A stretch of DNA of 64,000 bases, from contig CP073276.1 in the NCBI GenBank assembly GCA_038561985.1, positions 1,426,001 to 1,490,000 of the forward strand, in the 5' to 3' direction. The position numbers and the translations under genes were made by a program. Below, in pieces: positions 35,725 through 45,571 of the stretch. This DNA comes from Petrimonas sulfuriphila (lineage in GTDB: Bacteria; Bacteroidota; Bacteroidia; Bacteroidales; Dysgonomonadaceae). The stretch's first letter is position 1. Each line of letters starts with the position of its first letter. The notes beneath the pieces are model-generated. The model did no database searches, was not told the DNA's origin, and saw only the letters and a program-made list of their open reading frames with translations.

Positions 35725-35824
35725 GTGAATTTATGTTTAATGTCTTTTATTGATAGTATAAAAATACTTAATTAAGTGGTTGATTAGTACGTTTTTCTAC
35801 AGGAAGCCCTCCCTGAAGCCTGTA

Positions 35825-36412
35825 TTAATAAAGGGTTGAAATATCTTGTAGGATTTGGGCAACCTGTTCCAAAAGGGAATGCCGTCCATCGTTATGGATG
35901 ATAAAGTCGGCCAGTCCTGCTTTTTCTTCGTCATTCATTTGACTGTTGGCGCGTGCCGTTATTTGTTCTTTGGAGAGACGGTCCCTTTTTGCCGCTCTTT
36001 CAATGCGTGTTTCCAAAGGAGCCATTACGACTATGGTCTTATCCAGCAACGATTGGAATCCTGCTTCGTACAAAACGGCTGCATCAATGGCAATAACAGC
36101 ATGGTGTTTTCGTTGATCCACCCATTTTTCGAAATATTTTGCCAGCTCGGGATGTATAATAGCGTTTGTTATACGAAGATTTTCTGCATTATTGAAAATA
36201 AGGTTTGCCAGTTTTTTGCGGTCGAGCTTGTTACCCTGGTAAAGGTCCGGGCCGAAGTTGTTGATCAGTTTTTCACGGATTACGGGAGAGGTGTCGTTCA
36301 GCTTTTTGGCTTCCCGGTCGGCATCAAAAACAGGGATATCGTGAAGTCGGAACACATCGCAGACAACCGATTTTCCACTTCCGATCCCACCAGTAACTCC
36401 TAGCTTTATCAT
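35825..36412 (-). CDS. coaE: Dephospho-CoA kinase
   Basis: A 195-residue kinase catalysing the last step of coenzyme A synthesis. The P-loop GVTGGIGSGKSVVCDVF is at 5-21, followed by IPVFDADREAKKL with the conserved D-A-D, and IAIDAAVLYEAGF in the CoA-binding region. RIERAAKRDRLSKEQITAR forms the lid. It is last in the nusB-yajC-ybbR-coaE series, 1 base after ybbR. The preceding CoA-pathway step, coaD, is also in this window at 42050 but in another operon. Confidence 0.96.
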   Translation of the reverse strand: MIKLGVTGGIGSGKSVVCDVFRLHDIPVFDADREAKKLNDTSPVIREKLINNFGPDLYQGNKLDRKKLANLIFNNAENLRITNAIIHPELAKYFEKWVDQRKHHAVIAIDAAVLYEAGFQSLLDKTIVVMAPLETRIERAAKRDRLSKEQITARANSQMNDEEKAGLADFIIHNDGRHSLLEQVAQILQDISTLY

Positions 36413-36413
36413 C

Positions 36414-37397
36414 TTATCTGCTTTCTAAAAGGAACTCTACCGACGAGGGCGATAGCTTGACGTTACGTATGGGCGAAGGGCTTGCCGATAATTCCAGGTC
36501 TACGCGTCCATCCTCGTTTTTGAAGAATTTTTTGTAATCCAGTTCAACCTCAAAATCCTCTGGGGCAATTTTCTTGTATTCTTCCAGAGTTACCGAGAAC
36601 GATACTTCTGTTTGCGATGGGAAAAACTTCACGTCGATATTATCCGGAACATTTCTTGCCGTGACGGGAACTTCAAATTTTCTTTCCGTATACTCCAAAA
36701 CGGGGATATAAAGTTCTACCTCGTCGGGTATGAACTTGACTCCGCTCACAGGCATAATTTTTACTTTCAGTTGCGAGGTAGCTTTCAGGTTGTTGAACAG
36801 GGTATACTCGGTTACAGCTGACGAAATTTCAGCTAACTGGCTTTGAGAACCGTAAGCTATTACGGTTCCGGGCAGAAATGTAGCGCTGTCTGCCACCAGA
36901 TTACTGCGGCTGGTAGCGATAACCCCGTCGAAAACTACCTTCAGTTCTTTCTTTTGAAGCTTAGAGGTAACCAGCGATATGTTTATGGGGTAGTAGGCTT
37001 TGAGGTTTGTGCTCTGGGATAATTTTTTCCGGATGAGTTGCATTAGTTCAGTCCCCTGCAGGTTATTGATCCGTTCCTCTTTGTACTTGGCGATATTAAT
37101 TTCAATAGAATCCTTCAAGGTAAAGGTGTATCGGAATATTTCCGAACCTTTGTCGGCAACTCGTATTTCAATATCGTCAGGCAATACAGCATCAAAAACC
37201 ACATCGTCAGGGATATTTGTGTACTTCAGCGGTATTTTATAGGTAGCCTCAATGTCGCGTTGGAAAAACAACATCAACCAAAAAATAAAAGCCAGAATGA
37301 AGAATCCGAAAAAAAGAAGAATGTTCTTCCAGTTTAATCTGGAAAAGAACGATCGTATCTTCGCAATCCATCTATTCTTGGTTGATGCCAAATCCAT
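36414..37397 (-). CDS. YbbR-domain membrane-anchored protein
   Basis: A 327-residue protein with one N-terminal transmembrane helix (about 26-46, ILLFFGFFILAFIFWLMLF) followed by YbbR-like beta-rich repeats outside the membrane; segments such as PLKYTNIPDDVVFDAVLPDD and PVTARNVPDNIDVKFFPSQT have the repeat pattern. YbbR (CdaR) regulates the di-AMP cyclase CdaA in Firmicutes. Whether that applies here is unknown, and no cyclase gene is adjacent. It sits between yajC (18 bases) and coaE (1 base) in an operon order widespread in Bacteroidota. Confidence 0.85.
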   Translation of the reverse strand: MDLASTKNRWIAKIRSFFSRLNWKNILLFFGFFILAFIFWLMLFFQRDIEATYKIPLKYTNIPDDVVFDAVLPDDIEIRVADKGSEIFRYTFTLKDSIEINIAKYKEERINNLQGTELMQLIRKKLSQSTNLKAYYPINISLVTSKLQKKELKVVFDGVIATSRSNLVADSATFLPGTVIAYGSQSQLAEISSAVTEYTLFNNLKATSQLKVKIMPVSGVKFIPDEVELYIPVLEYTERKFEVPVTARNVPDNIDVKFFPSQTEVSFSVTLEEYKKIAPEDFEVELDYKKFFKNEDGRVDLELSASPSPIRNVKLSPSSVEFLLESR

Positions 37398-37415
37398 AGT
37401 TAAACAAACGGTTTC

Positions 37416-37724
37416 TTAAGGTGTAGTCACATCGGATGAAGAGGCAAAAACCGATGTTTTTTCAAATTTTAATTTTACACCATCGGCTACCTCTACCAGA
37501 AACCAGGTTTCGCCAATTTCTTTTATGCGTCCGTGAATACCGCCGGCAGTAACCACTTTGTCGCCCACCTTCATGGCTTCGCGAGCCTTCTGCACGTCTT
37601 TTTGTTTTTTCTGTTGCGGGCGGATCATGAAGAAATAAAATACGGCAATGATAGCCACCATCATCAATAGCGATGTTCCCATTCCTCCGCCTGCGCCTGT
37701 AGCTGCTTGTAATAAAATATCCAT
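37416..37724 (-). CDS. yajC: Preprotein translocase accessory subunit YajC
   Basis: A 102-residue single-pass protein of the SecDF-YajC complex. A transmembrane helix at about 18-36 (GTSLLMMVAIIAVFYFFMI) is followed by RPQQKKQKDVQKAREAMKVG and DKVVTAGGIHGRIKEIGETW, the standard YajC core. The N-terminus, LQAATGAGGGMGTS, is of the Gly-rich Bacteroidota form. It lies 27 bases after nusB and 18 before ybbR on the same strand, and secDF is not in this window. Confidence 0.95.
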   Translation of the reverse strand: MDILLQAATGAGGGMGTSLLMMVAIIAVFYFFMIRPQQKKQKDVQKAREAMKVGDKVVTAGGIHGRIKEIGETWFLVEVADGVKLKFEKTSVFASSSDVTTP

Positions 37725-37751
37725 ACGAATAACGTTTTAGAGTGTTTGAAA

Positions 37752-38678
37752 TTAATGTTTAAAAATAATATTATTTTTTCGAAGATCGGCAACAATTGCG
37801 TCTAAAATTCCGTTGACAAAGGTGCCGCTCTTGGGAGTGCTGTAAGATTTTGCAATTTCAATATATTCGTTGAGTGATACACTGGTGGGGATCGTTTCAA
37901 AGGTATGGATCTCTGCCAATGCAATTTGCATGATAATCATATCCATAAATGCAATACGGTCGAAATCCCACTTCTCACTGTGGGTTTCAATTAGTTGACG
38001 GTACTTCTGTTCATTAAGGATGGTATCGTGAAGCAACTTCAGTGCAAACTGACGGTCTTCGTCGTCTTTAAACATTGGCAGAAGGCGTTGATTCTCCCCA
38101 TTTTCCTCCGAAAATTGTCGGATGGATTTCATAACGAAGGTTTGTACAATTTCAATATCATCGTTCCAGAAAATACTTTCATCTTCCAGAATTTCTTCCA
38201 GTTTTTCGTTGTCGAGGATAAACTGCTTAAAGATTTTTCGCCAAAACTCCCTGTCGTCGTTGTAATCCGTTTTTGTTTCGTTGGCATATTCAGCATAAAT
38301 ATCGGATGCGATGATTTCGTCGAGCAGGTTCTTTACAAACGCATCATGTTCTCTCCAAGACATGGGGCGCTCATTTAGGTACTTGTTGAACTGATGGTTT
38401 TGCGAAAGTTGCCCTATAAACTTGTTTTCGATCAACCGGGTGTTGGGATTTAAATCCTCATCCGTAGGAAGATACTTGTTCCGCTTGGCTTCTACGCGGG
38501 CGTCGTAAGCTTTTGTCAGCTCAACCATTAACAAAAGGAGGTAGTAATAAAGATCGTAGGATTTTTGTAATCCGAACAGAAGTTCTTTTTCGGCTGTACG
38601 TAAATCTTTATTCGTATTCTGATACCAGGCGTAAACAATCTGTACTATCCGGGTACGAATTAAAATTCGATTAATCAT
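37752..38678 (-). CDS. nusB: Transcription antitermination protein NusB
   Basis: A 308-residue NusB. The NusB fold proper occupies the C-terminal part, with DRIAFMDMIIMQIALAEIHTFETIPTSVSLNE, seen in part as residues 245-275, and YSTPKSGTFVNGILDAIVAD at the end. NusB binds boxA RNA with S10 to allow rRNA transcription elongation. E. coli NusB is 139 residues, so the N-terminal ~180 residues are an extension usual in Bacteroidota and helical in character. It heads the operon nusB-yajC-ybbR-coaE, with a -7 box at 38704-38711 giving a leader of about 19 bases. Confidence 0.92.
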   Translation of the reverse strand: MINRILIRTRIVQIVYAWYQNTNKDLRTAEKELLFGLQKSYDLYYYLLLLMVELTKAYDARVEAKRNKYLPTDEDLNPNTRLIENKFIGQLSQNHQFNKYLNERPMSWREHDAFVKNLLDEIIASDIYAEYANETKTDYNDDREFWRKIFKQFILDNEKLEEILEDESIFWNDDIEIVQTFVMKSIRQFSEENGENQRLLPMFKDDEDRQFALKLLHDTILNEQKYRQLIETHSEKWDFDRIAFMDMIIMQIALAEIHTFETIPTSVSLNEYIEIAKSYSTPKSGTFVNGILDAIVADLRKNNIIFKH

Positions 38679-38703
38679 TTTTTAAATGAGCATTTTAAGA
38701 ATG

Positions 38704-38711
38704 CAAAATTA
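38704..38711 (-). promoter_or_regulatory. -7 box TAATTTTG of the nusB operon
   Basis: An exact TAnnTTTG match on the minus strand; transcription would start near 38697, 19 bases before nusB. A TTG at 38730-38732 is a slightly close -33 candidate. It shares the 250-base gap with the divergent promoter at 38856. Confidence 0.6.
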
Positions 38712-38855
38712 GCCTTTTTTTTGGATATACAAGTAAAATGGTTTTGAAAACTATTTGATTGAAGACAAAACAACTTATATACAAATAGATATAAACACCC
38801 GGGTAGAGATATTGTTTTTTCTGAAATCATGTTTCAAACATTCTCTAAAATTCAT

Positions 38856-38863
38856 TATCTTTG
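38856..38863 (+). promoter_or_regulatory. -7 box TATCTTTG of the GNAT-like gene
   Basis: An exact plus-strand match, with TTTC at 38832-38835 near the expected -33 position. Predicted start near 38870 gives a leader of about 59 bases to the ATG at 38929. The rest of the 250-base gap, between the two divergent promoters, shows nothing else. Confidence 0.6.
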
Positions 38864-38928
38864 CCGTTTATAGTATTTTGTGAAAATTAAACCATCAATT
38901 ATTCATATACGCGAAAATTATAAAGAGT

Positions 38929-40059
38929 ATGTCATTAGAAATCAGACAAGTAAAAGACAAAGATGCGCTGAGACAGTTTGTTCAGTTCAGTATCGATATA
39001 TACGAAGGAAACGAATTCTTTGTTCCGCCGCTCGTTTATGATGAAATTGCCACGTTGAGCCGGGATAAAAATCCGGCCTTTGAGCATTGCGATGCTGCTT
39101 ATTTCTTGGCTTACCGGGAAGAAAAAATAGTTGGCAGGATTGCCGTAATGATCAATCATAAAGCGAATAATGTCTGGAGCGAAAAGAACGCCCGTTTTGG
39201 TTTTGTCGATTTCATTGATGACCCGGAAGTGGCAGATGTGCTTTTCTATGAAGCTGAAAACTGGGCTCGTTTTCGCGGTATGGAAAAGATGCACGGACCT
39301 ATGGGATTTACCGATTTCGATTACGAGGGTCTGCTGGTAGATGGCTTTGATCAGATTGGTACTATGCAAACCATTTATAACTACCCCTACTATGTAGATC
39401 ATATAGAAAGATTGGGCTACAAAAAGGATCAGGACTGGTATGAGTTTCTGATCAAGATACCCAAGGAAATTCCCGAACGGTTTGTGCGTGTTGCTGAAAT
39501 CGTAAAAAAACGTTTTCGACTAAATGTTGTCAAGCTTGAAAGTAAAAAGGATGTCTGGCCTTATGCGCATGAGATATTTGAGTTGTTGAACCGTTCCTAT
39601 AAAGATTTATACGGTTTCGTTCCGTTGTCCAAAGCGCAGATAGACTATTACGTAAACATGTATATTCCTATGTTGCGTTTGAACTTCTTGTCGCTCGTGC
39701 TGCGTGAAGAAGACAATCGGCTTGTGGGAGTGGGAATCGGATTACCCAGTCTGGCAAAAGCACTGCAGAAATCGGGCGGAAAGTTCCTCCCTACCGGGTG
39801 GTATCATTTATACAGGGCTTTGAAAGGGAACGACAATAAAGTTCTTGACCTGCTGCTGATCGGCGTTGATCCTGAGTATCAGGGCAAAGGTGTGAATGCC
39901 CTTATCTTTAGTCAGTTTATCCCCGAAGCTATTCGGCTGGGATTTGAATATGCGGAAAGCAATCCCGAGTTGGCAGTAAACAATAAAGTGCAATCCATGT
40001 GGGATGATCTGGAGGCGAGACATCATAAAACGCGCCGTGCTTTTATAAAAGATTTATAA
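38929..40059 (+). CDS. GNAT-like acyltransferase family protein (large form)
   Basis: A 376-residue cytoplasmic protein. The C-terminal region LLLIGVDPEYQGKGVNALIF is an acetyl-CoA-binding motif A of GNAT enzymes, and the N-terminal region has CDAAYFLAYREEKIVGRIAV, the beginning of a first GNAT-like fold. The family is frequent in Bacteroidota as an N-acetyltransferase of unknown substrate. It has about twice the usual GNAT length, with probably two GNAT-like halves of which only the second keeps motif A. It has its own promoter and is followed by parE after 94 bases. Confidence 0.8.
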   Translation: MSLEIRQVKDKDALRQFVQFSIDIYEGNEFFVPPLVYDEIATLSRDKNPAFEHCDAAYFLAYREEKIVGRIAVMINHKANNVWSEKNARFGFVDFIDDPEVADVLFYEAENWARFRGMEKMHGPMGFTDFDYEGLLVDGFDQIGTMQTIYNYPYYVDHIERLGYKKDQDWYEFLIKIPKEIPERFVRVAEIVKKRFRLNVVKLESKKDVWPYAHEIFELLNRSYKDLYGFVPLSKAQIDYYVNMYIPMLRLNFLSLVLREEDNRLVGVGIGLPSLAKALQKSGGKFLPTGWYHLYRALKGNDNKVLDLLLIGVDPEYQGKGVNALIFSQFIPEAIRLGFEYAESNPELAVNNKVQSMWDDLEARHHKTRRAFIKDL

Positions 40060-40153
40060 TTATCGGAAGAAGGAACAAATTTTGACTTTAAGAAGTGCAG
40101 AAAGGTTTTAAAACAGGCCCTGCACCTGAAAAATTATAGGAGAAAGAGAACAA

Positions 40154-42010
40154 GTGACTGAGTTAGAAAGAGAACAAGCAATACTGAATTATAGCGAAGA
40201 GAACATTGTAACCCTGGAGTGGCGTGAACATATCCGCCGACGTCCCGGGATGTATATTGGGAAATTGGGAGACGGTTCTTCGTCAGACGACGGTATATAT
40301 GTCCTGCTGAAAGAAGTAATGGATAATTCCATCGACGAATACCGGATGGGTTTTGGGAAAAACATAGACATCTGTATTGATTCCGGGAATGTAAGTGTGC
40401 GTGATTATGGACGGGGTGTGCCGTTGGGAAAGGTGTTGGATGTCTCCTCGCGGATGAACACCGGAGCCAAGTACGACTCCAAGGCGTTTAAAAAATCCGT
40501 GGGATTAAACGGTGTTGGGATCAAAGCGGTAAACGCCTTGTCTTCGAGGTTCCTGATCGAAAGTTATAGGGAAGGTGAATCAAAGAGTGTTGAATATGAG
40601 CGCGGACATGTAGTAAACGATAGCCCGCAGCAATCTTCTTCGCAAAGCAACGGAACCGTTATCGAGTTTACTCCCGACACCGAAATTTTTGGGGATTATG
40701 CTTATCGTGACGAACATATCGAGCCTCTGCTTAAAAATTATGTTTTCCTGAATACGGGGCTGACCATTACGTTTAACGGAAAGAAGTTTTATTCAAAAAA
40801 CGGGCTCGAAGACCTGCTCAACGACAACCTGACAACTGAGATTCTTTATCCCATCATCCATCTTCACGGTGATGACATTGAAGTAGCGATTACTCATTCC
40901 AACCAGTATGGCGAAGAATACTACTCTTTCGTCAACGGCCAGCATACCACACAAGGCGGGACGCATCTTTCCGCTTTTCGTGAGGCAACTGCCCGGGTTA
41001 TCAAAGAATATTTCACCAAAAATTTCGAATATTCCGATATCCGGAACGGGATGGTGGCTGCCATCAGCGTGAAGATCGAAGAGCCGGTTTTTGAGTCGCA
41101 GACAAAAACAAAACTCGGATCAAAGGACATGACCCCCGATGGAGTTTCGATCAATAAATACGTAAGCGACTTCCTGAAGAAGGAGCTGGACAACTACCTG
41201 CACAAACACCTGGAGACGGCCGATATCCTTCAGAAAAAAATTCTCGATTCCGAAAAAGAACGAAAAGCCATTGCCGGGGTAACAAAGCTAGCCCGAGAAC
41301 GGGCAAAAAAAGCAAACTTGCACAACCGGAAGCTACGGGACTGCCGCATCCATTATAACGATTCAAAAGGGAATAATCTCGACGATACCTGTATTTTTAT
41401 CACGGAAGGTGATTCGGCCAGCGGTTCCATTACCAAAAGTAGAGATCCCAATTTGCAAGCTGTTTTCAGCCTTCGGGGCAAGCCGCTAAACTCTTTCGGA
41501 CTGACCAAAAAAATCGTTTACGAAAATGAGGAGTTTAATTTGTTGCAGGCAGCCCTTAATATCGAGGAGGGAATGGATGGATTGCGTTACAACAAGGTAA
41601 TCATCGCTACCGACGCCGATACCGACGGTATGCACATTCGCCTGTTGCTGCTCACGTTTTTCCTGCAATTTTTTCCCGATCTGGTAAAAAAAGGGCATGT
41701 TTATATTCTTCAAACACCTCTTTTCCGTGTGCGTAACAAAAAGAAAACCCTGTATTGCTATACGGAGGAGGAACGGCTTGCCGCCATCGAAGAGCTCGGT
41801 CCCAACCCTGAAATTACCCGATTTAAGGGTCTTGGTGAAATTTCTCCCGACGAGTTCAAGAATTTTATCGGAAAAGATATGCGGCTTGACAGGGTATCCA
41901 TGCGAAAAGAAGATCTTATCAAAGAGCTTCTCGAGTTCTATATGGGTAAGAATACTCCCGACCGGCAGACTTTTATCATAGAGAACCTGGTTGTTGAAGA
42001 GGAAGCTTAG
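40154..42010 (+). CDS. parE: DNA topoisomerase IV subunit B
   Basis: A 618-residue type II topoisomerase ATPase subunit starting at GTG (40154), the only start that keeps the full N-terminus. The GHKL ATPase motifs are [32 protein letters not shown] and [18 protein letters not shown]. The TOPRIM domain follows with [19 protein letters not shown] and [17 protein letters not shown], and FKGLGEI lies near the end. The absence of the long gyrase B insert favours ParE over GyrB. coaD and the S41 protease follow in the same direction. Its partner parC, commonly near this group in Bacteroidales, is not in the window. Confidence 0.93.
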   Translation: MTELEREQAILNYSEENIVTLEWREHIRRRPGMYIGKLGDGSSSDDGIYVLLKEVMDNSIDEYRMGFGKNIDICIDSGNVSVRDYGRGVPLGKVLDVSSRMNTGAKYDSKAFKKSVGLNGVGIKAVNALSSRFLIESYREGESKSVEYERGHVVNDSPQQSSSQSNGTVIEFTPDTEIFGDYAYRDEHIEPLLKNYVFLNTGLTITFNGKKFYSKNGLEDLLNDNLTTEILYPIIHLHGDDIEVAITHSNQYGEEYYSFVNGQHTTQGGTHLSAFREATARVIKEYFTKNFEYSDIRNGMVAAISVKIEEPVFESQTKTKLGSKDMTPDGVSINKYVSDFLKKELDNYLHKHLETADILQKKILDSEKERKAIAGVTKLARERAKKANLHNRKLRDCRIHYNDSKGNNLDDTCIFITEGDSASGSITKSRDPNLQAVFSLRGKPLNSFGLTKKIVYENEEFNLLQAALNIEEGMDGLRYNKVIIATDADTDGMHIRLLLLTFFLQFFPDLVKKGHVYILQTPLFRVRNKKKTLYCYTEEERLAAIEELGPNPEITRFKGLGEISPDEFKNFIGKDMRLDRVSMRKEDLIKELLEFYMGKNTPDRQTFIIENLVVEEEA

Positions 42011-42049
42011 TTTGAGAAGTAATTGTAAAAATGATTAACATCCCCGAAA

Positions 42050-42556
42050 ATGAACAACATAAGTCTTTCACACCCACACCCCGTCTCCGGATCGCCCCGT
42101 CTCCGGATCGCATTATTCCCGGGCACTTTTGATCCGTTCACTATCGGGCACGAGTCGCTGGTACGGCGCGGATTGGAGTTGGTAGACGAAATTGTAATTT
42201 CCATTGGTGTGAACGAAGCAAAAAAGGCTTACTTCGAGTTAGAAAAGCGGATGGAGATGATTAGAAGCTTATACAAGGATGAACCCCGGGTGAAAGTTGG
42301 GAGCTACGATTCTCTCACTATCGAGTTTGCCCGGAAAATGGATGCAAAGTTCATATTACGGGGAATACGCTCGGTTAATGATTTCGAGTACGAGAAAACC
42401 ATAGCCGATATGAACCGGATGATTTCGGGAATAGAAACATTTGTATTATTTACCGAGCCTGAACTTACGCACATCAGTTCCTCCCACGTACGTGAATTAT
42501 TGCGTTACGGACACGATGTGAGCGCTTTTGTTCCGAAAGGGATGATACTTGGATAA
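42050..42556 (+). CDS. coaD: Phosphopantetheine adenylyltransferase
   Basis: A 168-residue enzyme making dephospho-CoA from 4'-phosphopantetheine and ATP. It has [17 protein letters not shown], with the T/HxGH nucleotidyl-transferase motif at 31-34, and [13 protein letters not shown] as the ISSS-type ATP-binding motif. The first 20 residues ([20 protein letters not shown]) are unusual: they are encoded across a perfect 16-bp tandem duplication (42079-42110) that shifts the reading frame. With one unit removed, the enzyme frame would instead join an ATG at 42031. The start at 42050 is thus probably a secondary one created by the duplication. The enzyme core is intact. Confidence 0.94.
   Translation: MNNISLSHPHPVSGSPRLRIALFPGTFDPFTIGHESLVRRGLELVDEIVISIGVNEAKKAYFELEKRMEMIRSLYKDEPRVKVGSYDSLTIEFARKMDAKFILRGIRSVNDFEYEKTIADMNRMISGIETFVLFTEPELTHISSSHVRELLRYGHDVSAFVPKGMILG
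42079..42110 (+). repeat. Perfect 2 x 16-bp tandem duplication in the 5' end of coaD
   Basis: CCCCGTCTCCGGATCG occurs twice, back to back (42079-42094 and 42095-42110), without a mismatch. The unit is not a multiple of three, so gain or loss of one copy switches which upstream ATG is in frame with CoaD: 42050 with two copies, 42031 with one. Confidence 0.97.
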
Positions 42557-42569
42557 CAATTGAATAACA

Positions 42570-44183
42570 ATGTCTAAAACAACTTTTTTTCTTGCAACAC
42601 TTTTACTGGTATCCTCCTTGTCGTTTGGCCAATCTCGTTTATCCCCTGATGGAGTAAAGCTGGAGAGGACGCTCCAGATGATAAACGGTTTATACGTCGA
42701 TGACGTTGAAACCTCTCATCTGACAGAAGCGGCCATCCGTGCCATGTTGCTTGAACTCGACCCACACTCCACTTACCTCAACAAGGATGAGGTGAAAGCG
42801 ATGAACGAACCGTTACAAGGCAATTTTGACGGTATTGGAATCTCGTTCAATATGCTTACCGATACACTTTACGTAATGGAAGTCATTTCAGGCGGACCTT
42901 CACAAAAGGTGGGTCTCCTGCCCGGCGATAAAATTATTTACGTAAATGATTCGCTTATTGCCGGTATAAAAAAGGATAACCAGGATGTTATAAAGATGCT
43001 CCGAGGTCCCAAAGGCACAACCGTGAACGTGAGGGTTTTGCGTCGTGGAACTCCGCAGTTGCTGGACTTCAGAATCGTTCGCGACAAGATCCCCATTTAC
43101 AGTATCGATGCCAAATACATGGTGGATCATCATACCGGATACATCCGTTTAAGCCGCTTTGGGGTCAGTTCATCCGAAGAATTTCTGGCAGCAGAGAAAG
43201 AACTGAAAGCAAAAGGAATGAAAAACCTTATTCTCGACCTGACCGGAAACGGAGGAGGTATTTTGCAAACGGCATCGGATATTGTGGATGAATTCCTGGG
43301 TGCCGGGAAATTGGTGGTATATACCGAAGGGAAGAACCAGCCTCGGTATGATTTACGCACAACGTCGGCAGGAAGCTTTGAACAGGGGAGCCTGGTTGTT
43401 CTCGTGGATGAAGGTTCGGCGTCGGCAAGTGAAATAGTGGCCGGGGCCGTTCAGGATTGGGATCGGGGTGTGGTGGTTGGCCGCCGGACTTTCGGAAAGG
43501 GGTTGGTGCAACGTCAACTTCCGCTTCCCGACGGAACGATGATCCGGTTGACCGTTGCCCGGTATTACACACCTACGGGCAGAAGCATCCAGAAGCCTTA
43601 CGAAGAAGGCAATATCGACGCATACAACCGTGATTTCTTCAACCGGGTACAACACGGTGAAATGTGGCACGCCGACAGTATCCGTTTCCCCGATTCGTTA
43701 AGGTTCAAGACGCTTGTCAACAAGCGCACTGTTTACGGTGGAGGCGGGATCATGCCCGACTATTTTGTACCTGTGGACACGAACTCGGTAACGGATTTAC
43801 ACCGTAACCTTATTGGCCGGGGAATAGTCAACAAACTCGCTATTGCCGAAGTGGACAAAAACCGGGCAAGATTGTTAAAATCATATTCCCACGTCGAAAA
43901 ATTCAAGTCGGATTACCGGATTCCCGAATCCATGATAACCCGGATGAAGGAAATGGCAAAAGGAGAAAAAATGGAATGGGACGATGAGCAATTCCGGAAG
44001 TCGGAACAATTTTTGAAAATACAGCTCAAGGCACTGATGGCTAGGGATCTGTTTGATTCATCCGCCTATTTTGTTATCATCAATGACGAAAATGATCTTT
44101 TCAGGGAAGGCTTGCGTATCATCAGCAATCCCGGGGTTTATGACGAACTCTTAAACGGATCGTTCTCTGTAGCCCGAAAGTAA
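42570..44183 (+). CDS. S41-family C-terminal processing protease
   Basis: A 537-residue exported protease. A signal peptide (1-20, ending FGQ) is followed by a short helical region, a PDZ domain (about 82-165, with PLQGNFDGIGISFNMLTDTL), and the S41 domain. The catalytic Ser285 lies in DEGSASASEIVAGAV and Lys310 in RRTFGKGLVQ, 25 residues apart as in E. coli Tsp. A C-terminal ~180-residue extension follows the catalytic core. Such enzymes trim envelope proteins from the C-terminus. It follows coaD by 13 bases and is likely part of the parE-coaD unit. Confidence 0.93.
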   Translation: MSKTTFFLATLLLVSSLSFGQSRLSPDGVKLERTLQMINGLYVDDVETSHLTEAAIRAMLLELDPHSTYLNKDEVKAMNEPLQGNFDGIGISFNMLTDTLYVMEVISGGPSQKVGLLPGDKIIYVNDSLIAGIKKDNQDVIKMLRGPKGTTVNVRVLRRGTPQLLDFRIVRDKIPIYSIDAKYMVDHHTGYIRLSRFGVSSSEEFLAAEKELKAKGMKNLILDLTGNGGGILQTASDIVDEFLGAGKLVVYTEGKNQPRYDLRTTSAGSFEQGSLVVLVDEGSASASEIVAGAVQDWDRGVVVGRRTFGKGLVQRQLPLPDGTMIRLTVARYYTPTGRSIQKPYEEGNIDAYNRDFFNRVQHGEMWHADSIRFPDSLRFKTLVNKRTVYGGGGIMPDYFVPVDTNSVTDLHRNLIGRGIVNKLAIAEVDKNRARLLKSYSHVEKFKSDYRIPESMITRMKEMAKGEKMEWDDEQFRKSEQFLKIQLKALMARDLFDSSAYFVIINDENDLFREGLRIISNPGVYDELLNGSFSVARK

Positions 44184-44199
44184 CCGGCGACGGGAACAG

Positions 44200-44230
44200 T
44201 TGTATAATTTTCATAAAATAGATACTTTTG
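44200..44230 (+). promoter_or_regulatory. Promoter of the DUF1080 lipoprotein gene
   Basis: TTG at 44200-44202 and TACTTTTG at 44223-44230 have centres about 26 bases apart. Transcription should start near 44237, 27 bases before the ATG. Confidence 0.65.
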
Positions 44231-44263
44231 TTTTCCTAACGTTTAATTATAAAATCAGAAAAA

Positions 44264-45538
44264 ATGAAATCAAGATTTTTTTTATTGTGCACAACACTGC
44301 TTATGACAATGGTATTTGCTTCTTGTGAACCTTCTGCGAAACACAATGTGTTGACGGAAGCTGAGAAAGCCGAAGGTTGGCAGCTCCTTTTCGATGGAGA
44401 GACCCTGAACGGTTGGCGCGATTACAATGGCGATTCATTAACCGCTCCGTGGTTTGCCGAAAACGGTATGATTCAGGCAAAAGGCGAGGGCGCGGATGAA
44501 CACGGTTACATTGTAACGGATAAATTGTATGAAAACTTTGAATTGGTGTGGGACTGGAAAGTCGCCGACGGTGGAAACAGCGGGGTGCTGTATCACGTGG
44601 TGGAAAATCCCAAATTTGCGGTACCGTACGTTACGGGGCCAGAATATCAGTTGATTGATAATCTCGGATTTCCCGATCCGCTGGAAGAATGGCAGAAAAC
44701 GGCTGCTGATTATGCCATGTATGTTCCCGATACGGCGAAACTCATTATTAAACCCGCAGGAGAATGGAACACCTCGAAAATCGTTTTTGATAACGGACAT
44801 GTTGAGCATTGGCTGAACGGTGAAAAGGTGATCGAATTTGAAGCGTGGACAGAAGATTGGTTTGCACGCAAAAATAGCGGAAAATGGGAAAATGCACCCG
44901 AATACGGCCTGGCTCGTAAAGGTGTTATCTGTTTGCAAGACCACGGATCGGCAGCCTGGTTCCGCAACGTGAAAATCAAAGAACTTCCCCGTAAAACCCA
45001 GGAAGTAAATCTTTTCAACGGTGTTGACCTGACTGGATGGGAGGCTTACGGAACCGAAAAATGGTATGTTCAGGACGGATTGTTGGTTTGTGAAAGCGGG
45101 CCTGATAAACAATATGGCTATCTGGCTACTCGTGAGTATTACGACAATTTCGACCTTTCGGTAGAATTTAAACAGGAAGCCGATGGAAACTCGGGAGTTT
45201 TCATTCGTTCATTTATTGAACCGGGGGCTATTGTGAATGGCTGGCAAGTTGAAGTTGCTCCCAAAGGAAATGATACAGGAGGCATTTATGAGTCTTACGA
45301 AAGGGGTTGGCTCGTACAGATCCCTGACGAAAAAGAGGAGATCCTGAAAGTGGGCGATTGGAACACTTTACGCATTGTTGTTAATGGCGATAACGTGAAA
45401 ACCTACCTCAACGGCGAGGAAATGGTGGATCTGACCGACGAGAAAATCGGAAAGGCACAGGGCCGTATTGCCTTGCAAATCCACGATGGAGGAGGTATCA
45501 AAGTGCTTTGGAGAAATTTGAAGTTGCAGACGCTGTAA
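44264..45538 (+). CDS. Lipoprotein with two DUF1080 (3-keto-disaccharide hydrolase-like) domains
   Basis: A 424-residue lipoprotein; the signal peptide ends FASC, so Cys21 is lipidated. Two DUF1080 concanavalin-like domains are fused in tandem: the first (about 34-235) begins with WQLLFDGETLNGWRDYNGDS, the second (about 243-424) with VNLFNGVDLTGWEAYGTEKW. Each has its NSGV motif (DGGNSGVLYHV; DGNSGVFIRSF) and ends with a WFRNV/WRNL strand. DUF1080 members include enzymes that cleave 3-keto-glycosides made by Gfo/Idh oxidoreductases. Such an oxidoreductase is at 47916, though in a separate unit. It is a single-gene unit between a good promoter and a bidirectional terminator. Confidence 0.9.
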   Translation: MKSRFFLLCTTLLMTMVFASCEPSAKHNVLTEAEKAEGWQLLFDGETLNGWRDYNGDSLTAPWFAENGMIQAKGEGADEHGYIVTDKLYENFELVWDWKVADGGNSGVLYHVVENPKFAVPYVTGPEYQLIDNLGFPDPLEEWQKTAADYAMYVPDTAKLIIKPAGEWNTSKIVFDNGHVEHWLNGEKVIEFEAWTEDWFARKNSGKWENAPEYGLARKGVICLQDHGSAAWFRNVKIKELPRKTQEVNLFNGVDLTGWEAYGTEKWYVQDGLLVCESGPDKQYGYLATREYYDNFDLSVEFKQEADGNSGVFIRSFIEPGAIVNGWQVEVAPKGNDTGGIYESYERGWLVQIPDEKEEILKVGDWNTLRIVVNGDNVKTYLNGEEMVDLTDEKIGKAQGRIALQIHDGGGIKVLWRNLKLQTL

Positions 45539-45571
45539 TCCGGCCTTACGTCTTGTTACGCCGGAAATAAA

